Shown here: one piece after another, positions 5,825-5,989 of the stretch
Numbering within the stretch: the stretch's first letter is position 1
Layout of the letters: every line of letters starts with the position of its first letter
Source of the DNA: Bacteroidales bacterium
Lineage (GTDB): Bacteria > Bacteroidota > Bacteroidia > Bacteroidales > Bacteroidaceae
Assembly (NCBI GenBank): GCA_004552155.1
Contig: SFPF01000121.1
Location: forward strand, 1 to 5,989
Reading direction: 5' to 3'
DNA: 5,989 bases
Made by a program: the position numbers and the translations under genes
The notes under the pieces: generated by a model
The model's database searches: none
What the model was told of the DNA's origin: nothing
Seen by the model: only the letters and a program-made list of their open reading frames with translations

Positions 5825-5989
5825 ATCTTGTTGGAGAAAATATACACCAGATAACAAAAGACCACACCATGGTCATGAGAATGTATGAAAACGGGGAAAT
5901 AAGCAAAGAAGAATTAAAGCATCATCCCCAAAAGAATTATATAACGAGAGCGGTCGGAGTTGAAAGCACGGTCCTGCCCGATTATTTCG
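5764..5989 (+). CDS. PP2C-type Ser/Thr protein phosphatase fragment (both ends missing)
   Basis: Bacterial PP2C (Stp/PrpC-like) phosphatases are metal-dependent enzymes that remove phosphate from Ser/Thr, often opposing PASTA kinases. The visible piece reads VLALRTGNKLHVVSEGDSRA then YLVGENIHQITKDHT, then MVMRMYENGEISKEELKHHP and QKNYITRAVG, and leaves the window at ...LPDYF. These correspond to the family's central GDSRAYL strand, the (T/E)DH(S/T) turn and the HPQ/K-N-x-ITRA(L/V)G helix start. The N-terminal motifs with metal-binding Asp residues (RDxNED and DGMGGH), normally about 90-100 residues earlier, are absent. The plus frame stays open back to 5587 but reads as Arg/Cys-rich nonsense there and has no ATG before 5869. 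GC is about 32-38% in sampled lines, against about 70% in the MATE gene. This is best read as a 5'-truncated gene joined to foreign sequence. The wording is closer to Firmicute-type PP2C than to those I know from Bacteroidota. Confidence 0.75.

Overview
The window looks like chromosomal DNA from a member of the Bacteroidota, probably Prevotella-like. Two intergenic regions carry near-perfect Bacteroidota promoters (TTTG, 19-20 bases, then TAnnTTTG) in front of rpmH and trpS. None of the clear starts (DUF1934 gene, rpmH, trpS, MATE gene) has a Shine-Dalgarno sequence. The genus is inference; the sequence alone cannot fix it.

Left part (1 to about 1930, plus strand): the 3' portion of an HSL-type alpha/beta-hydrolase (esterase) enters from the left edge. 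A non-coding gap follows, then a complete acyl-ACP thioesterase that ends at a hairpin terminator. This part is only about 40-53% GC in sampled 60-base lines.

Middle part (1953 to about 5560): much richer in GC (about 67-70% in sampled lines). It holds a small DUF1934/YwiB-like beta-barrel protein gene on the plus strand, which meets rpmH (ribosomal protein L34, minus strand) at a shared, probably bidirectional terminator. Behind rpmH, also on the minus strand, lie trpS (tryptophanyl-tRNA synthetase) and a MATE-family efflux transporter. trpS keeps its promoter, its HIGH and KMSKS motifs and its C-terminus. However, it carries an internal deletion of roughly 46 bases that removes active-site residues and shifts the frame, so as written it is a pseudogene. 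Between trpS and the MATE gene is an intergenic region with CACGAATC-type short repeats and a small hairpin.

Right end (5560-5989): a short cysteine-rich minus-strand reading frame lies just upstream of the MATE gene. It runs head-on into a plus-strand fragment of a PP2C-type protein phosphatase that leaves the window. The phosphatase fragment has no N-terminal metal-binding motifs, is much poorer in GC (about 32-38%) and overlaps the other frame. This points to a recombination or assembly junction near 5755-5785.

The genes are mostly unrelated housekeeping and accessory functions: lipid/ester hydrolysis, translation and efflux. I see no coherent new system. The items most worth checking are the damaged trpS and the PP2C junction.
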